Shown one piece after another: positions 27,036-37,498 of a stretch of DNA of 64,000 nt. The position numbers and the translations under genes are program-made. Source of the DNA: Exiguobacterium sp. SL-9 (lineage in GTDB: Bacteria; Bacillota; Bacilli; Exiguobacteriales; Exiguobacteriaceae); contig NZ_SJUO01000001.1 in assembly GCF_004336985.1 (NCBI RefSeq), forward strand, positions 62,001 through 126,000, written 5' to 3'. The first letter of the stretch is position 1; each line of letters begins with the position of its first letter. The notes under the pieces were generated by a model. The model searched no databases. It saw only the letters and a list, made by a program, of their open reading frames with translations, and was not told the origin of the DNA.

Positions 27036-27251
27036 ATGGACTTACTTATATTGATGCAGGACCGGGCCCTCCCGTTACTGCTGCTCGCATTATTTCTCAT
27101 TCTGAACGTGGTGTTCGTCATCGGGATTTGGAAGCGACGACGTCACTTCTCCAAAGGATTTCTCGTGTTCGCGAGCTCGCTTACGTTCTTACTTATGACA
27201 TCATCGGTCATCCTCATCATGTTCACGATGTTCATCGGCTACAACCAGTGA
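27036..27251 (+). CDS. Hypothetical small membrane protein
   Basis: 71 residues with two hydrophobic helices (about 12-30 and 43-66) separated by the basic loop WKRRRHFSKG. AAAGGAAGG precedes the ATG. Unknown function. Confidence 0.65.
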   Translation: MDLLILMQDRALPLLLLALFLILNVVFVIGIWKRRRHFSKGFLVFASSLTFLLMTSSVILIMFTMFIGYNQ

Positions 27252-27340
27252 CGTCTTCTATCCGATGATATCCGTATCGAAATCATCGAGTGCCCCTACG
27301 ATGTTCGAAGTATGATGAATGCAGAAAGGAGGGAATGCTG

Positions 27341-28207
27341 ATGCTTGAATCACTGAACCGATTGATGGACCACATCGATCAACATCTAACAGAAGACATC
27401 ACGAGTGAGGATATCACACGCATCGTCGGGGTCTCCGACTATCATTTTCGACGCATGTTTTCTTACATGGCCGGGATGACGCTCAATGAATACATTCGAA
27501 ATCGTAGGCTGTCAGAAGCGAACAAGGACTTGATTCATGGGAAATCAGTCACGGACGTGGCGTATACGTATGGCTATCAATCCGTCGATGGGTTCTCGCG
27601 AGCGTTTCGAGACTGGTGTGGCTTTTTACCGTCTGAAGTGATCAAGAACAAGATTCAAAAGTCATTCCCGAAATTCACTTTCTTCATCGACATCAAAGGA
27701 GGAATTTCAATGGAATTCAAATTAGAACACAAACCTTCATTCAACGTCGTCGGCGTGTCCAAACGCGTCCCGATTCAGTTTGAAGGGGTGAACCATGCAA
27801 TCGTCGAGTTGGCACAGTCAATCACGGAGCAACAGCGAAGCGAGATGCATCAATTGGCGGACCTCTATCCGCACCAAGTGCTCAACGTGTCGTACGACTT
27901 CGATGAAGGCTATTTGGACGAAACGGGTTCACTCACGCACATGATCGGCTTCGCGACGACGCAAGATAATCCGTACGAGGATCTTGAACAGATTACAATC
28001 GAGTCGAACCTGTGGGCCGTCTTCCCGAACACCGGTCCGTTCCCGGAGACGCTGCAGGAGACGATGGCGAAGACCTATGCCGAATGGTTGCCGACGTCGG
28101 GCTACGAACTGGCCGACTTACCGAGCATCTCGTTCACGAAGCATGATGGCTCATCGGACAACGTCTATAGCGAAGTGTGGGTGGCGGTGAAAGAAAGAAC
28201 GTCATAA
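27341..28207 (+). CDS. AraC-family regulator with GyrI-like effector domain
   Basis: About 288 residues. The N-terminal AraC DNA-binding domain (ITSEDITRIVGVSDYHFRRMF and VTDVAYTYGYQSVDGFSRAF) comes first, followed from about residue 125 by a GyrI-like/BacR small-molecule domain (FKLEHKPSFNVVGVSKRVPI to the end). Such fusions resemble Rob or MarA-like multidrug sensors. The ATG at 27341 has AAAGGAGGG at good spacing; the upstream ATG at 27335 is too close. Confidence 0.9.
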   Translation: MLESLNRLMDHIDQHLTEDITSEDITRIVGVSDYHFRRMFSYMAGMTLNEYIRNRRLSEANKDLIHGKSVTDVAYTYGYQSVDGFSRAFRDWCGFLPSEVIKNKIQKSFPKFTFFIDIKGGISMEFKLEHKPSFNVVGVSKRVPIQFEGVNHAIVELAQSITEQQRSEMHQLADLYPHQVLNVSYDFDEGYLDETGSLTHMIGFATTQDNPYEDLEQITIESNLWAVFPNTGPFPETLQETMAKTYAEWLPTSGYELADLPSISFTKHDGSSDNVYSEVWVAVKERTS

Positions 28208-28351
28208 ATTTGATTGCTATACTGAAAATCCCTTAATAGAGAACATACTCTATAATAAGGGGTTTCGTTAATTTTAAATTCCCGTTTTTAAACCTAATCG
28301 TTAATTTCTATTGAACTTAGATTCAATTTTCTTCATACCCCTTTCCTTTCT

Positions 28352-29113
28352 TCAGTCCCTTATTTGTTTATAGACGTCAATCGTTCCATTCAGGACATTG
28401 ACTCTTGCATTCCAATTTCGAACTTTGGAATGGATCGTGAACACTTCATCGGACTCCCAACGAATCGTCCCGAAATATAATGAGAACGCATAGGGGCTGG
28501 CGATTTCTTCAATTACTTTCGCTTGGAATAATCTCATGCCCTTTTCATAAACTTCTATCCAAAACGTGGTACCTGTCACAGAAACAATCAATTTGAAAAC
28601 TGCTATCCGATTACGCTTTTTATTTGATTTTGGAGTTTTATTTAGCAAGATGACCAACTTGTAGTCATTCATTTCAATTTGCCTCAAACCTTGTTCGATG
28701 ATCTCAGAAATCGCTTCTTTCTCACTGAACGTATGTACTTCTAATAGTGGTACGAGCACGTCGCGAACGACGGTAGCGAAATGACGAAACTTCTCTTGCT
28801 CGTCGAGAGTCATCATGTACGAATCATAGTCGAACGTCTCACTCATGAACTCATGAATCAACACTTGGTGATGAGTATCGTCAAACGTGTGCTGCGTGTA
28901 TGTCTTTGTCTCACTAGCCTCTAAAAGCTCGATTCCAACAACGGCATGGGAATTGAATTGGAGTGCCCCACGTTCGATCTGTCTCGATACATGACTCGAG
29001 AGCAATTCCTCAAAGACAAATGACGAGTGGATCTCAGTGATGTGTTTTTTATTCCAGTCCCGATCACGCTGCTGATTGCGAGTTGTACCTAAACGGATTG
29101 AGAAACTGCTCAT
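28352..29113 (-). CDS. Hypothetical protein
   Basis: A 253-residue soluble protein, unrecognised. Features are a strand-rich C-terminus (RVNVLNGTIDVYKQI) and a basic KSNKKRNR insert near residue 165. No signal peptide. The AT content is slightly higher than in neighbours. The ribosome-binding site is weak, so the start is tentative. Confidence 0.6.
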   Translation of the reverse strand: MSSFSIRLGTTRNQQRDRDWNKKHITEIHSSFVFEELLSSHVSRQIERGALQFNSHAVVGIELLEASETKTYTQHTFDDTHHQVLIHEFMSETFDYDSYMMTLDEQEKFRHFATVVRDVLVPLLEVHTFSEKEAISEIIEQGLRQIEMNDYKLVILLNKTPKSNKKRNRIAVFKLIVSVTGTTFWIEVYEKGMRLFQAKVIEEIASPYAFSLYFGTIRWESDEVFTIHSKVRNWNARVNVLNGTIDVYKQIRD

Positions 29114-29145
29114 CTATACACATCCATATTCTTCTAATAGTATCA

Positions 29146-29186
29146 TACAGAAAAAATCCCTTTAACCATCATCAAGATAGCCAAAG
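29146..29186 (-). terminator. Terminator of the glucosidase gene
   Basis: On the minus strand CCCTTT pairs with AAAGGG and is followed by six T. Confidence 0.65.
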
Positions 29187-29196
29187 GGAGTCATTT

Positions 29197-30727
<1,531 letters not shown>

Positions 30728-30765
30728 GTGCGATACATTTTTTATTCTCGACGAAATGGTGACGT

Positions 30766-30773
30766 GGTACAAT
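30766..30773 (+). promoter_or_regulatory. Operator half-site over the regulator's -10 region
   Basis: GGTACAAT repeats half of the palindrome, and TACAAT within it is preceded by TGG like an extended -10. Autoregulation is possible. Confidence 0.4.
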
Positions 30774-30804
30774 CGAAGCAGATCATACGAGGTGAGGATG
30801 CCAC

Positions 30805-31515
30805 ATGCTAAAATATCAACAGATTGCAGCCGAAATTGAGCAGTACATCAATCAACACGATTTGAAGCAAGGAGATAAACTGCCCGTCCTCGAGCAATTG
30901 ATGAGCCAATACGGCGTCAGTAAGAGCACCGTCACGAAGGCGCTCGAATTGTTAGAGCGCAAGGGCATCATCTTTCAACTGCGTGGGAGCGGCATCTTCG
31001 TCCGGCGTCACAACCGCCCGGGCTACATGAGCCTGTTCTCGACGCAAGGGTTCAAGAGCAATCTCGGTGACCGGATGTTGACGTCGGATGTGCTCGATGT
31101 CTCGGTCACGAAACCGGATGCGACGGTCGCACAGAACCTTGGTATTGACGTGACGGACGATGTCTATCGCGTCGAACGGGTCCGCTTCGTCGACGGCGAG
31201 GTGTTCTGTCATGAGGAGTCGTATTTTGTGAAGGCGATTGTCCCGTATTTGAACCGAGAGATCGTGGCTGACTCGATCTTCGATTACGTCCAAGGCGCAC
31301 TCGGCGTCACCATCGGCTTTTCGGACATGTACATGCAGGTCGGACGATTAAGTGCGTCGGAAGCAGGTTATCTGGGGTTACAACAGGATGACCCGACGCT
31401 CCGCATCGAGACGATCTTCCATCTTTCGAACGGGAAACCGTTTGACTACTCACGCATCACCTATCATTACGAGTACTCACAGTTCGTCGTTCAGGCGAAC
31501 GGACCGTATATGTAA
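30805..31515 (+). CDS. GntR/HutC-family regulator with UTRA domain
   Basis: A 236-residue repressor. The winged helix (LEQLMSQYGVSKSTVTKALELL, then RGSGIFV) spans residues 1-72, followed by a UTRA ligand-binding domain of the TreR/YydK type. Such proteins sense phosphorylated sugars. It is divergent from the GH1 gene and a matching palindromic operator lies between them, so it is most likely the local repressor. Confidence 0.92.
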   Translation: MLKYQQIAAEIEQYINQHDLKQGDKLPVLEQLMSQYGVSKSTVTKALELLERKGIIFQLRGSGIFVRRHNRPGYMSLFSTQGFKSNLGDRMLTSDVLDVSVTKPDATVAQNLGIDVTDDVYRVERVRFVDGEVFCHEESYFVKAIVPYLNREIVADSIFDYVQGALGVTIGFSDMYMQVGRLSASEAGYLGLQQDDPTLRIETIFHLSNGKPFDYSRITYHYEYSQFVVQANGPYM

Positions 31516-31550
31516 AAACAAACCCCCATGCGTGTGCGTGGGGGGGGTGT
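31513..31550 (-). terminator. Terminator of the SUFU gene
   Basis: On the minus strand a C-rich arm pairs with TGGGGG and is followed by TTTGTTTTTA. It lies between convergent genes. Confidence 0.55.
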
Positions 31551-31569
31551 CGGCTAACACGTATCGAAC

Positions 31570-32124
31570 TTAAACGAGTGGCTTGCGCTTCAAATCGAGT
31601 AGCTCATCATCTGTTTCAAAAAGCAACTCATCGAATGCTTCGGCACCGTGCTCCTCGATAAAATGTTCTTCTGAAGGGAAAATCGGAACGAACCAGACGA
31701 CGAGCACGTTCTGCGTATCGCCTTCATACACCAAGAACGATTCATCCGAATAGAATGGTGCGGTCACATAAATGGATGAGAATTTACTACGTTTGAGCAC
31801 ACCTTTCGGCAAGCTGAAATATTCACCTAAATCAAACGCTTGATGTGTCTCAAGCGCATGGGTAGCTAAGTGCCACACTAACTGGACGATGTCTTGCTCA
31901 GCGCGCTTTTGTTTGAAGCGAAACAGCACCTCTTGATGGGCATCGGAGCCATCCTCGAATTGAAACGAGTGTAGATGTAATCCTAGTGTTCCAATGCTCA
32001 CGATCCCAGAAGGTTTTGGCTCCTCCAATTTGAGTATTTGGACATGTTCCTCCAGTAAATCGGGAAAATCGTATCCACCGACAAATTCCCCGCAATGGGC
32101 TTCTAGATGCTCTAAATAATCCAA
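31570..32124 (-). CDS. Suppressor-of-fused (SUFU) domain protein
   Basis: 184 residues. The C-terminal half carries the bacterial SUFU pattern LVVWFVPIFPSEEHFIEEHG and AEAFDELLFE. Bacterial SUFU proteins are common immunity proteins of polymorphic toxin systems. The start is TTG with AGGAGT upstream. No toxin gene is seen nearby. It opens the immunity-like stretch. Confidence 0.8.
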   Translation of the reverse strand: MDYLEHLEAHCGEFVGGYDFPDLLEEHVQILKLEEPKPSGIVSIGTLGLHLHSFQFEDGSDAHQEVLFRFKQKRAEQDIVQLVWHLATHALETHQAFDLGEYFSLPKGVLKRSKFSSIYVTAPFYSDESFLVYEGDTQNVLVVWFVPIFPSEEHFIEEHGAEAFDELLFETDDELLDLKRKPLV

Positions 32125-32170
32125 TGGTTACTCCTACTTTCTTTTAAATGGTAGTGATGCGCATGCGACT

Positions 32171-32560
32171 TTATTGAGTCAAATCGTTATACGCATCAGC
32201 ATCGCCCGCGCACATTTTCCGAATATAGTCTAAACGATCAGATTCGCTAGGAAAAGTGTGAGGCGTGAGTATGATGTCACACGAGGCCTGGGCGACGTGA
32301 TGCAGTAGCTGTTCGACGACTTCAAACACCTCTGCCAAGTGCTCTGGACTCAATCGAACGTCCGGGGTGACAAGGTAACTGACCTGAATCACGTTTTCTT
32401 TCGACTCAAAAAGAGAAGCTTCATGTTCAGAAAACCATGGATAGTCGGTGAGCTCGCTTCGTCTTTTCTCATTTTTAATCATGAGGAATGCGTCACTCTC
32501 GTCAAGTCGTATTCGCCAAACCTCACTATCGAGCGATTTGAATTCTCTAAATGTATTCAA
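32171..32560 (-). CDS. Hypothetical small protein, immunity-like
   Basis: 129 residues, acidic, soluble. The start is TTG behind GGGGGTG. Unrecognised. It lies between the SUFU gene and another small acidic gene on the same strand, which is the only hint of an immunity role. Confidence 0.6.
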   Translation of the reverse strand: MNTFREFKSLDSEVWRIRLDESDAFLMIKNEKRRSELTDYPWFSEHEASLFESKENVIQVSYLVTPDVRLSPEHLAEVFEVVEQLLHHVAQASCDIILTPHTFPSESDRLDYIRKMCAGDADAYNDLTQ

Positions 32561-32616
32561 GGTTCACCCCCTTGTATGGATTGTTTTTGAGAGAATTAAC
32601 AATAACGACTTTTGTT

Positions 32617-33150
32617 TTATTCTAGATACATGCCAATGTCTAAAAGCTTCTCTTCTAAATGTCTGAGATTTATATTTGTATGAATCCCCATCAGATAATC
32701 AAACCCAACAAAAACTTTGAGCGATTGTTCTTTCTTGTTTGGTGGATACGATTCTAAGTGTAAATAAAGCTCTTCTCTCAACAATAACCGAATCACACGA
32801 TCGACTCTCCACCCCGTCAAAACCGTTCCTTTTTTCACACCTTTGTACAAAGCTGTCGTTTTTAAATCATATAGGTTCTTTGGAAAAGTAGGTAGATGAT
32901 ATTCGTGAGCTGAGAGAGCTCCTCTCTTCTCAATATATGTAACCTTGAGGGCGGTCACCTTGCAATAATCCATAATTATGTTCACCGACTTCACATATGC
33001 ATCTTCACTTCTCATGTATTCCTCGAAATTAAGTATAACGCCATCAAACGACTTTCCAACATCGGATATTGATGTCCACTCGTTATTTTCGTAGCCACCG
33101 AACTCATCTCTGTATTCTGGATTGTATTTGCTTAATCTATATCGATACAT
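32617..33150 (-). CDS. Hypothetical protein, immunity-like
   Basis: 177 residues from the ATG at 33150 (AGGTGGAG upstream). It opens YRYRLSKYNPEYRDEFGGY, reminiscent of uncharacterised Bacillales proteins found beside toxin loci. Higher AT than neighbours. No membrane segment. Confidence 0.65.
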   Translation of the reverse strand: MYRYRLSKYNPEYRDEFGGYENNEWTSISDVGKSFDGVILNFEEYMRSEDAYVKSVNIIMDYCKVTALKVTYIEKRGALSAHEYHLPTFPKNLYDLKTTALYKGVKKGTVLTGWRVDRVIRLLLREELYLHLESYPPNKKEQSLKVFVGFDYLMGIHTNINLRHLEEKLLDIGMYLE

Positions 33151-33244
33151 CGCTCCACCTGATTTCTGCATGTGATTTTGCTCTAAATACCATGCAAGGA
33201 TAATCTTATGACATGATGCGTTGTGTAGTCTTCAAAAGAGTCTC

Positions 33245-33367
33245 CTATTCTTCAGATTGAATAAAATCTCCGCCAAACGTCCATCCATTTTGTTGCAACA
33301 TTTTTTCAAATTGCTCATTGAACCGATTGATATCAATAGGCTTATTCTTTTTTACAGCTCCAATTCG
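33245..33367 (-). pseudogene. Possible gene remnant (C-terminal fragment)
   Basis: An open stretch of 40 codons ending in TAG with no plausible start, bounded upstream by an in-frame TGA. It reads like the tail of a globular protein (INRFNEQFEKMLQQNGWTF). It fills the 240-bp gap between two immunity-like genes and may be the last piece of a deleted gene. Confidence 0.35.
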
Positions 33368-33412
33368 TCAAAATAATTTGTGACGCGCTATGCACAAGCT
33401 CCACTCACGAAG

Positions 33413-34795
33413 TTAAAACCGCTTGATTGAACCGTTTACATGATCGAAAAAGTGATATACGTCGCGTGTATCATGCGCTAGTACGAAGTTTCCGAAGATG
33501 TGAGGATGAAATTCTCCTAGGAACGTCTCAAGTGTTTGTACAGACGTGGGTGAAGAGAAAGGCTGCCACAACCCTTTTGCTCTTGGAATCTTTAGTTGAG
33601 GCAGAAGTTTGTCTTCAATTAACTTTTCCCATGCTGCGTCATATAGCGTCAATCGATAGACCTTCTCTCTTGGACCAAACGTTCCTCCGAGACAAAACGT
33701 CAATTCAATTGGAAACGATCCTCGTATCACGTGGTGAAAGAACGTCTCGTAATCCGCTGTGCTAATCGACTCAACAGATTCAATTGTCATCCCTTGGAGT
33801 GTCAGTCCCTCACGGTAAGAACTCACGAGCCAATCCGTTTCATTTGAGAACGTGACGACGTCTTGGCGCTCTTTGTCACGGGAAAGCGTCAGCCATGGGG
33901 CGATCTCCTCAAGTTTGCGAACGATGCCGAATGTGACAGACTCCTCTTCTAAGCGTTCAAACGAGAAACGATGTCGTTTCGGTAGCCGTACCGAAGTCTT
34001 CCGTTCCACGCGTAACGGGAACTTCGCGCTGGCCAAATGTCGATAGATCAGACGATTTTCCTCCCCTTCCTTCAGCGCATACTGCGGTAAAATAATGATC
34101 TCTGTTCCATGATAGATGATTCGACACGGTTTCAAGTCCGGCTCGTTGTCGTAATCCTTAAAATAGGTCGCGAGCATGTTTGCCGTTTCAGGCAATCGCT
34201 GCTCAAACTCCGTCCAACCGTATAGCTCCACGATGTCCGGCAATCCGTTCTCATCGGTGATGACATCCCAAAACGCGTCCCAGTTCATGCCATAGTGCGA
34301 AGGAAATTGTAACTGTTCTTTTAACAGTTCATGTAACTCGGTTTCCGTCGCGATGTTGGAGACGTCTAGCGTCACACGAGTGGTTTGGTCTCTCTGTTTA
34401 CACACCTCAATCGGATGCATCCAGACATACACCGTCTCGACAACTTCATATGGCGAGACATCTATATAGACGTCTCGCGTGAACGGATGCATGGCGAGGT
34501 AACGCAATACCACTACATCCGTAAAACCCTCACCAATCTGCACATCATCCGGATGAAACGAGAAGATGTCAGCAGCTTGTCGACGGATCGAGCGATAGAC
34601 GTCATCAAGCTCTTGATCATAGACACGGTCGAATTCATTACGGTCCACTTGCCATAACGTCCGCTCGCTAGAATAGGGTAAGCTGTCCGTCTTTTGTTCA
34701 AATTGATCCGAATGCACTGCGTGTTGACGCACAAATAAAGCCGTGGTCGCGTCAACTTCACGTAACCACGGACGTTTCAAATTCATCTTTTCCAT
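33413..34795 (-). CDS. Large barstar-domain protein (probable multi-domain immunity protein)
   Basis: 460 residues. Residues about 139-218 form a barstar-type domain: LDVSNIATETELHELLKEQL, then FPSHYGMNWDAFWDVITD and IVELYGWTEFEQRLPETA, the ribonuclease-inhibitor fold. Flanking regions (1-135 and 230-460) are unrecognised; the C-terminal half contains strand-rich segments like other immunity domains. Its ATG, behind TCGGAGG, lies 13 bases inside the preceding gene's 3' end, so it is translationally coupled to the MoxR-DUF58 operon, which is unusual. The partner nuclease is not in the window. Confidence 0.8.
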   Translation of the reverse strand: MEKMNLKRPWLREVDATTALFVRQHAVHSDQFEQKTDSLPYSSERTLWQVDRNEFDRVYDQELDDVYRSIRRQAADIFSFHPDDVQIGEGFTDVVVLRYLAMHPFTRDVYIDVSPYEVVETVYVWMHPIEVCKQRDQTTRVTLDVSNIATETELHELLKEQLQFPSHYGMNWDAFWDVITDENGLPDIVELYGWTEFEQRLPETANMLATYFKDYDNEPDLKPCRIIYHGTEIIILPQYALKEGEENRLIYRHLASAKFPLRVERKTSVRLPKRHRFSFERLEEESVTFGIVRKLEEIAPWLTLSRDKERQDVVTFSNETDWLVSSYREGLTLQGMTIESVESISTADYETFFHHVIRGSFPIELTFCLGGTFGPREKVYRLTLYDAAWEKLIEDKLLPQLKIPRAKGLWQPFSSPTSVQTLETFLGEFHPHIFGNFVLAHDTRDVYHFFDHVNGSIKRF

Positions 34796-35490
34796 CGCCT
34801 CCGATAAAAGAAATAACCGAGCGGAAGGCCTGTCAGCAACGCTAGGCCAAGCATCCGATATGATTTCGGCTCTGTCGTCTGAACATTACCTGAACTACCA
34901 GTGAGGCCATCTTCCAACGAACCTTCGATATTTGCATGTGTCTCGACTAAGAGTGCCTGATAGGATACGAGCGTGATCGTATCTCCGCCGATGAAGCGTT
35001 TTGCATCGGTCGTCAAGGCGGTCAACGTCTTCTCTTCATAGTCAAACCAGGCATTCTCTGGCGCCGAATGGACGAGTGAGCCGGATACGTCGCCTAGAGC
35101 AGTTGACAACTCCTGGCCGTACCCGAGCGTTGAGAAGGCGAAGACACCCGGTTCCTGCTCATACGTGCCGATGACGTTTCTTGGTTCTCCGTCCTGTAAG
35201 ACGGCCGACACGTGCTCATCGCTCGGGACGAACGTACATAGCTCATCTGACGAGTAACAGGATTGTGCGGCCATCATCACTTTATGAAGCGAACCGAACG
35301 AGATGGAGTGACTTTCCGTCAAGTGATAGCCGCTCGGGTCGTCTCCCCCTTCAATATAATCAAGGACGATTGACTCAAAATGGGTTTTAGCGAAACGTTC
35401 AGCGGACCGTTCTGTCGGCGCGGCAATTGCAGACGTAGCAACGAGTGTGAAGGACCCGGCTAAGGCGAATGTTGTGAGGTGGCGCAACAT
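34783..35490 (-). CDS. Hypothetical exported protein with C-terminal membrane anchor
   Basis: 235 residues from the ATG behind AAAGGAGG. A signal peptide (about 1-25, ending AIAAP) leads to an extracytoplasmic domain with two Cys (QSCYSSDELC), a Gly/Ser/Thr linker and a final transmembrane helix (MLGLALLTGLPLGYFF) with a basic tail RRRWKR. No LPXTG motif. Unrecognised. It sits 11 bp after the DUF58 gene and overlaps the barstar gene. Confidence 0.7.
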   Translation of the reverse strand: MLRHLTTFALAGSFTLVATSAIAAPTERSAERFAKTHFESIVLDYIEGGDDPSGYHLTESHSISFGSLHKVMMAAQSCYSSDELCTFVPSDEHVSAVLQDGEPRNVIGTYEQEPGVFAFSTLGYGQELSTALGDVSGSLVHSAPENAWFDYEEKTLTALTTDAKRFIGGDTITLVSYQALLVETHANIEGSLEDGLTGSSGNVQTTEPKSYRMLGLALLTGLPLGYFFYRRRWKR

Positions 35491-35501
35491 GTTGCCTCCT
35501 T

Positions 35502-36578
35502 TCAACTGATAAACATCTGCTTGAGCAGTGACGTATCAATCCGAATCACTTCCGCATGAGGATGCTTCTGTCGCTCGATGATCTGATTGAACCGTTTCGA
35601 AGCGACGAATCGATCGGATTCATGGACGCCCGCCAGACATACGAGGGCGAGGCGCAATTGCTTGCGACCGTCACTCATTCGCAGGTGGTCGATATGATTA
35701 TCAGCATCGAGCCGATTGATGAACAGCTCGACTTTACAATCTTCCTTCACCAAATAGGATACCAGATAAGCTGCCTGTTGAATCAACTCTTCGTAACGAG
35801 CGTGGAGGCCGTTTCCGAGCGGACCACTCAAGTCGAGCATTAACGTGAACGTATCCAAGTTTTGTCGTTGAAATACTTTCGCTTGTAAACGTCCTGTCTT
35901 GGCCGACGCATACCAATCAATTTGTTTCGCCGGTTCGGCTTCATACGATTTCGAGCTCAGAATCATCAACTGGTCTTTGAGTGGGGAATGTTTGACGAGC
36001 CGATCTCCCACGCGATAATGCTTCGAGTCGGACACGTTCATCTTCTTGATCGACGGGAGTACCGTCCACTCGGGAAGTGACTCGACCGCGTCGACGAGCA
36101 GTACCGTACCAAGAAAGAATGGCAGTCTCGCGCTGACGATGCATTCGTTCATTTTGACCGGTCCTCGTTTCTCAGCCTGAATCGTCAACGGAACATCCGC
36201 TTCGTCTGGCTCGATGTCGAGTGTCGTCGTACTCGAGCCATTTTCAAAGGTGATGCCTCGTCCGAGCGTAACTCGGACAGAAAGTGGGATTCCGAGCGTT
36301 GTCATTTGATTTAAGTCGTGGACAGTCATTCGTAACGTGGCGGCATCATCGATGAACAGCAATTGTTCTTTTTGATGGAACGACACACCTATGGAAGTAG
36401 AAATTGTATTCGTCAACCATTTCCGAGCCAGCATCAGCCCGAGGATGATTCCGCAGACGTAGGCAACTGGCCAGATATATGGGAACCATATCGTGAAGAT
36501 CATCAGACCGGTGTACGCAGGCCATAGCTTTTCTTCCAACCACGTTGGCGTGCTCAGTTCGCAGCGGTTCATGGTCAT
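35502..36578 (-). CDS. DUF58 protein (second MoxR operon)
   Basis: 358 residues. Two N-terminal hydrophobic segments (about 16-50), a beta domain, then the DUF58 core DRLVKHSPLKDQLMILSSKS, AKQIDWYASAKTGRLQAKVF and a vWA-like LMLDLSG. It overlaps the MoxR stop by ATGA. The paralogue at 16734-17762 has the same layout. Confidence 0.88.
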   Translation of the reverse strand: MTMNRCELSTPTWLEEKLWPAYTGLMIFTIWFPYIWPVAYVCGIILGLMLARKWLTNTISTSIGVSFHQKEQLLFIDDAATLRMTVHDLNQMTTLGIPLSVRVTLGRGITFENGSSTTTLDIEPDEADVPLTIQAEKRGPVKMNECIVSARLPFFLGTVLLVDAVESLPEWTVLPSIKKMNVSDSKHYRVGDRLVKHSPLKDQLMILSSKSYEAEPAKQIDWYASAKTGRLQAKVFQRQNLDTFTLMLDLSGPLGNGLHARYEELIQQAAYLVSYLVKEDCKVELFINRLDADNHIDHLRMSDGRKQLRLALVCLAGVHESDRFVASKRFNQIIERQKHPHAEVIRIDTSLLKQMFIS

Positions 36579-37498
36579 ACCTTCTCGACAGGCACGTCGA
36601 CTCGTTCAAGTATATCTTCTAGCACATTCCGTTTCGTCGACTTCACGTCCCCTTCGAGCGTCAACGTCAATCGATGTGACAATACTTGCGGCGCGACGGC
36701 CTGAACATCTTCCGGGGTCACGAATTGTCGTTCCTGGATATAGGCGTACGCTTGAGATGCTTTGACAAGCGCGAGCGTCGCCCGTGGACTCGCCCCGACC
36801 TCGACGAGCGGATGGTTCCTCGTCTCTTGAACGAGTGCAAGCAGATACGTGACGACATCTTCATGGACTCGGACATCCTCGACTTCTGCTTGGGCCGCTG
36901 AGAACGACTCGTTCGACATGAGAGCGTGCACGGCATGTCGTGTCTTGGAAATCGTTTGGAGAATCAAATTCCGCTCTTCTGAAGCCTCTGGATAGCCGAC
37001 TTGGAGCGCCATCAAGAAGCGATCGAGCTGCGCGTCTGGTAACGCGAACGTTCCTGCTGACTCGATTGGGTTTTGTGTCGCGATGACAAAGAAAGGTTCA
37101 GGCAATTTATATGTGACACCGCCGATTGAGACTTGCCGCTCCTCCATCGCCTCGAGCAAAGCGGATTGCGTCCGGGGGACGGCCCGGTTGACCTCATCAA
37201 TCAGCAAGATATTCGTGAAGATCGGTCCGGTCTTGTTCTCGAACGTCTGGGTCTGCACGTTGAAGAAGTCTGTACCGATGATGTCGGTCGGCAGAAGGTC
37301 GGCCGTGAACTGAATTCGTGTGAAGTCGGCCTCGAAACTTTTGGCGATACTTTTCGCAAGAAGCGTCTTTCCGGTCCCAGGAACGTCCTCTAATAAGATG
37401 TGACCATTGGCGAGGAGTGCCGTACAGCAGAGGCGCGTGATTTCAGGCTTTCCGAGATAGATCTGGTCCAGTTGTTCCAATACGCGTTTGATGGTCAT
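36575..37498 (-). CDS. MoxR-family AAA ATPase (second copy)
   Basis: 307 residues. Walker A VPGTGKTLLAKS (about 39-50), Walker B LLIDEVNR, FVIATQNPIESAGTFALPDA and the lid VGASPRATLAL. It overlaps both neighbours by four bases. Unlike the first MoxR operon, here the membrane protein gene comes first. Confidence 0.92.
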   Translation of the reverse strand: MTIKRVLEQLDQIYLGKPEITRLCCTALLANGHILLEDVPGTGKTLLAKSIAKSFEADFTRIQFTADLLPTDIIGTDFFNVQTQTFENKTGPIFTNILLIDEVNRAVPRTQSALLEAMEERQVSIGGVTYKLPEPFFVIATQNPIESAGTFALPDAQLDRFLMALQVGYPEASEERNLILQTISKTRHAVHALMSNESFSAAQAEVEDVRVHEDVVTYLLALVQETRNHPLVEVGASPRATLALVKASQAYAYIQERQFVTPEDVQAVAPQVLSHRLTLTLEGDVKSTKRNVLEDILERVDVPVEKV

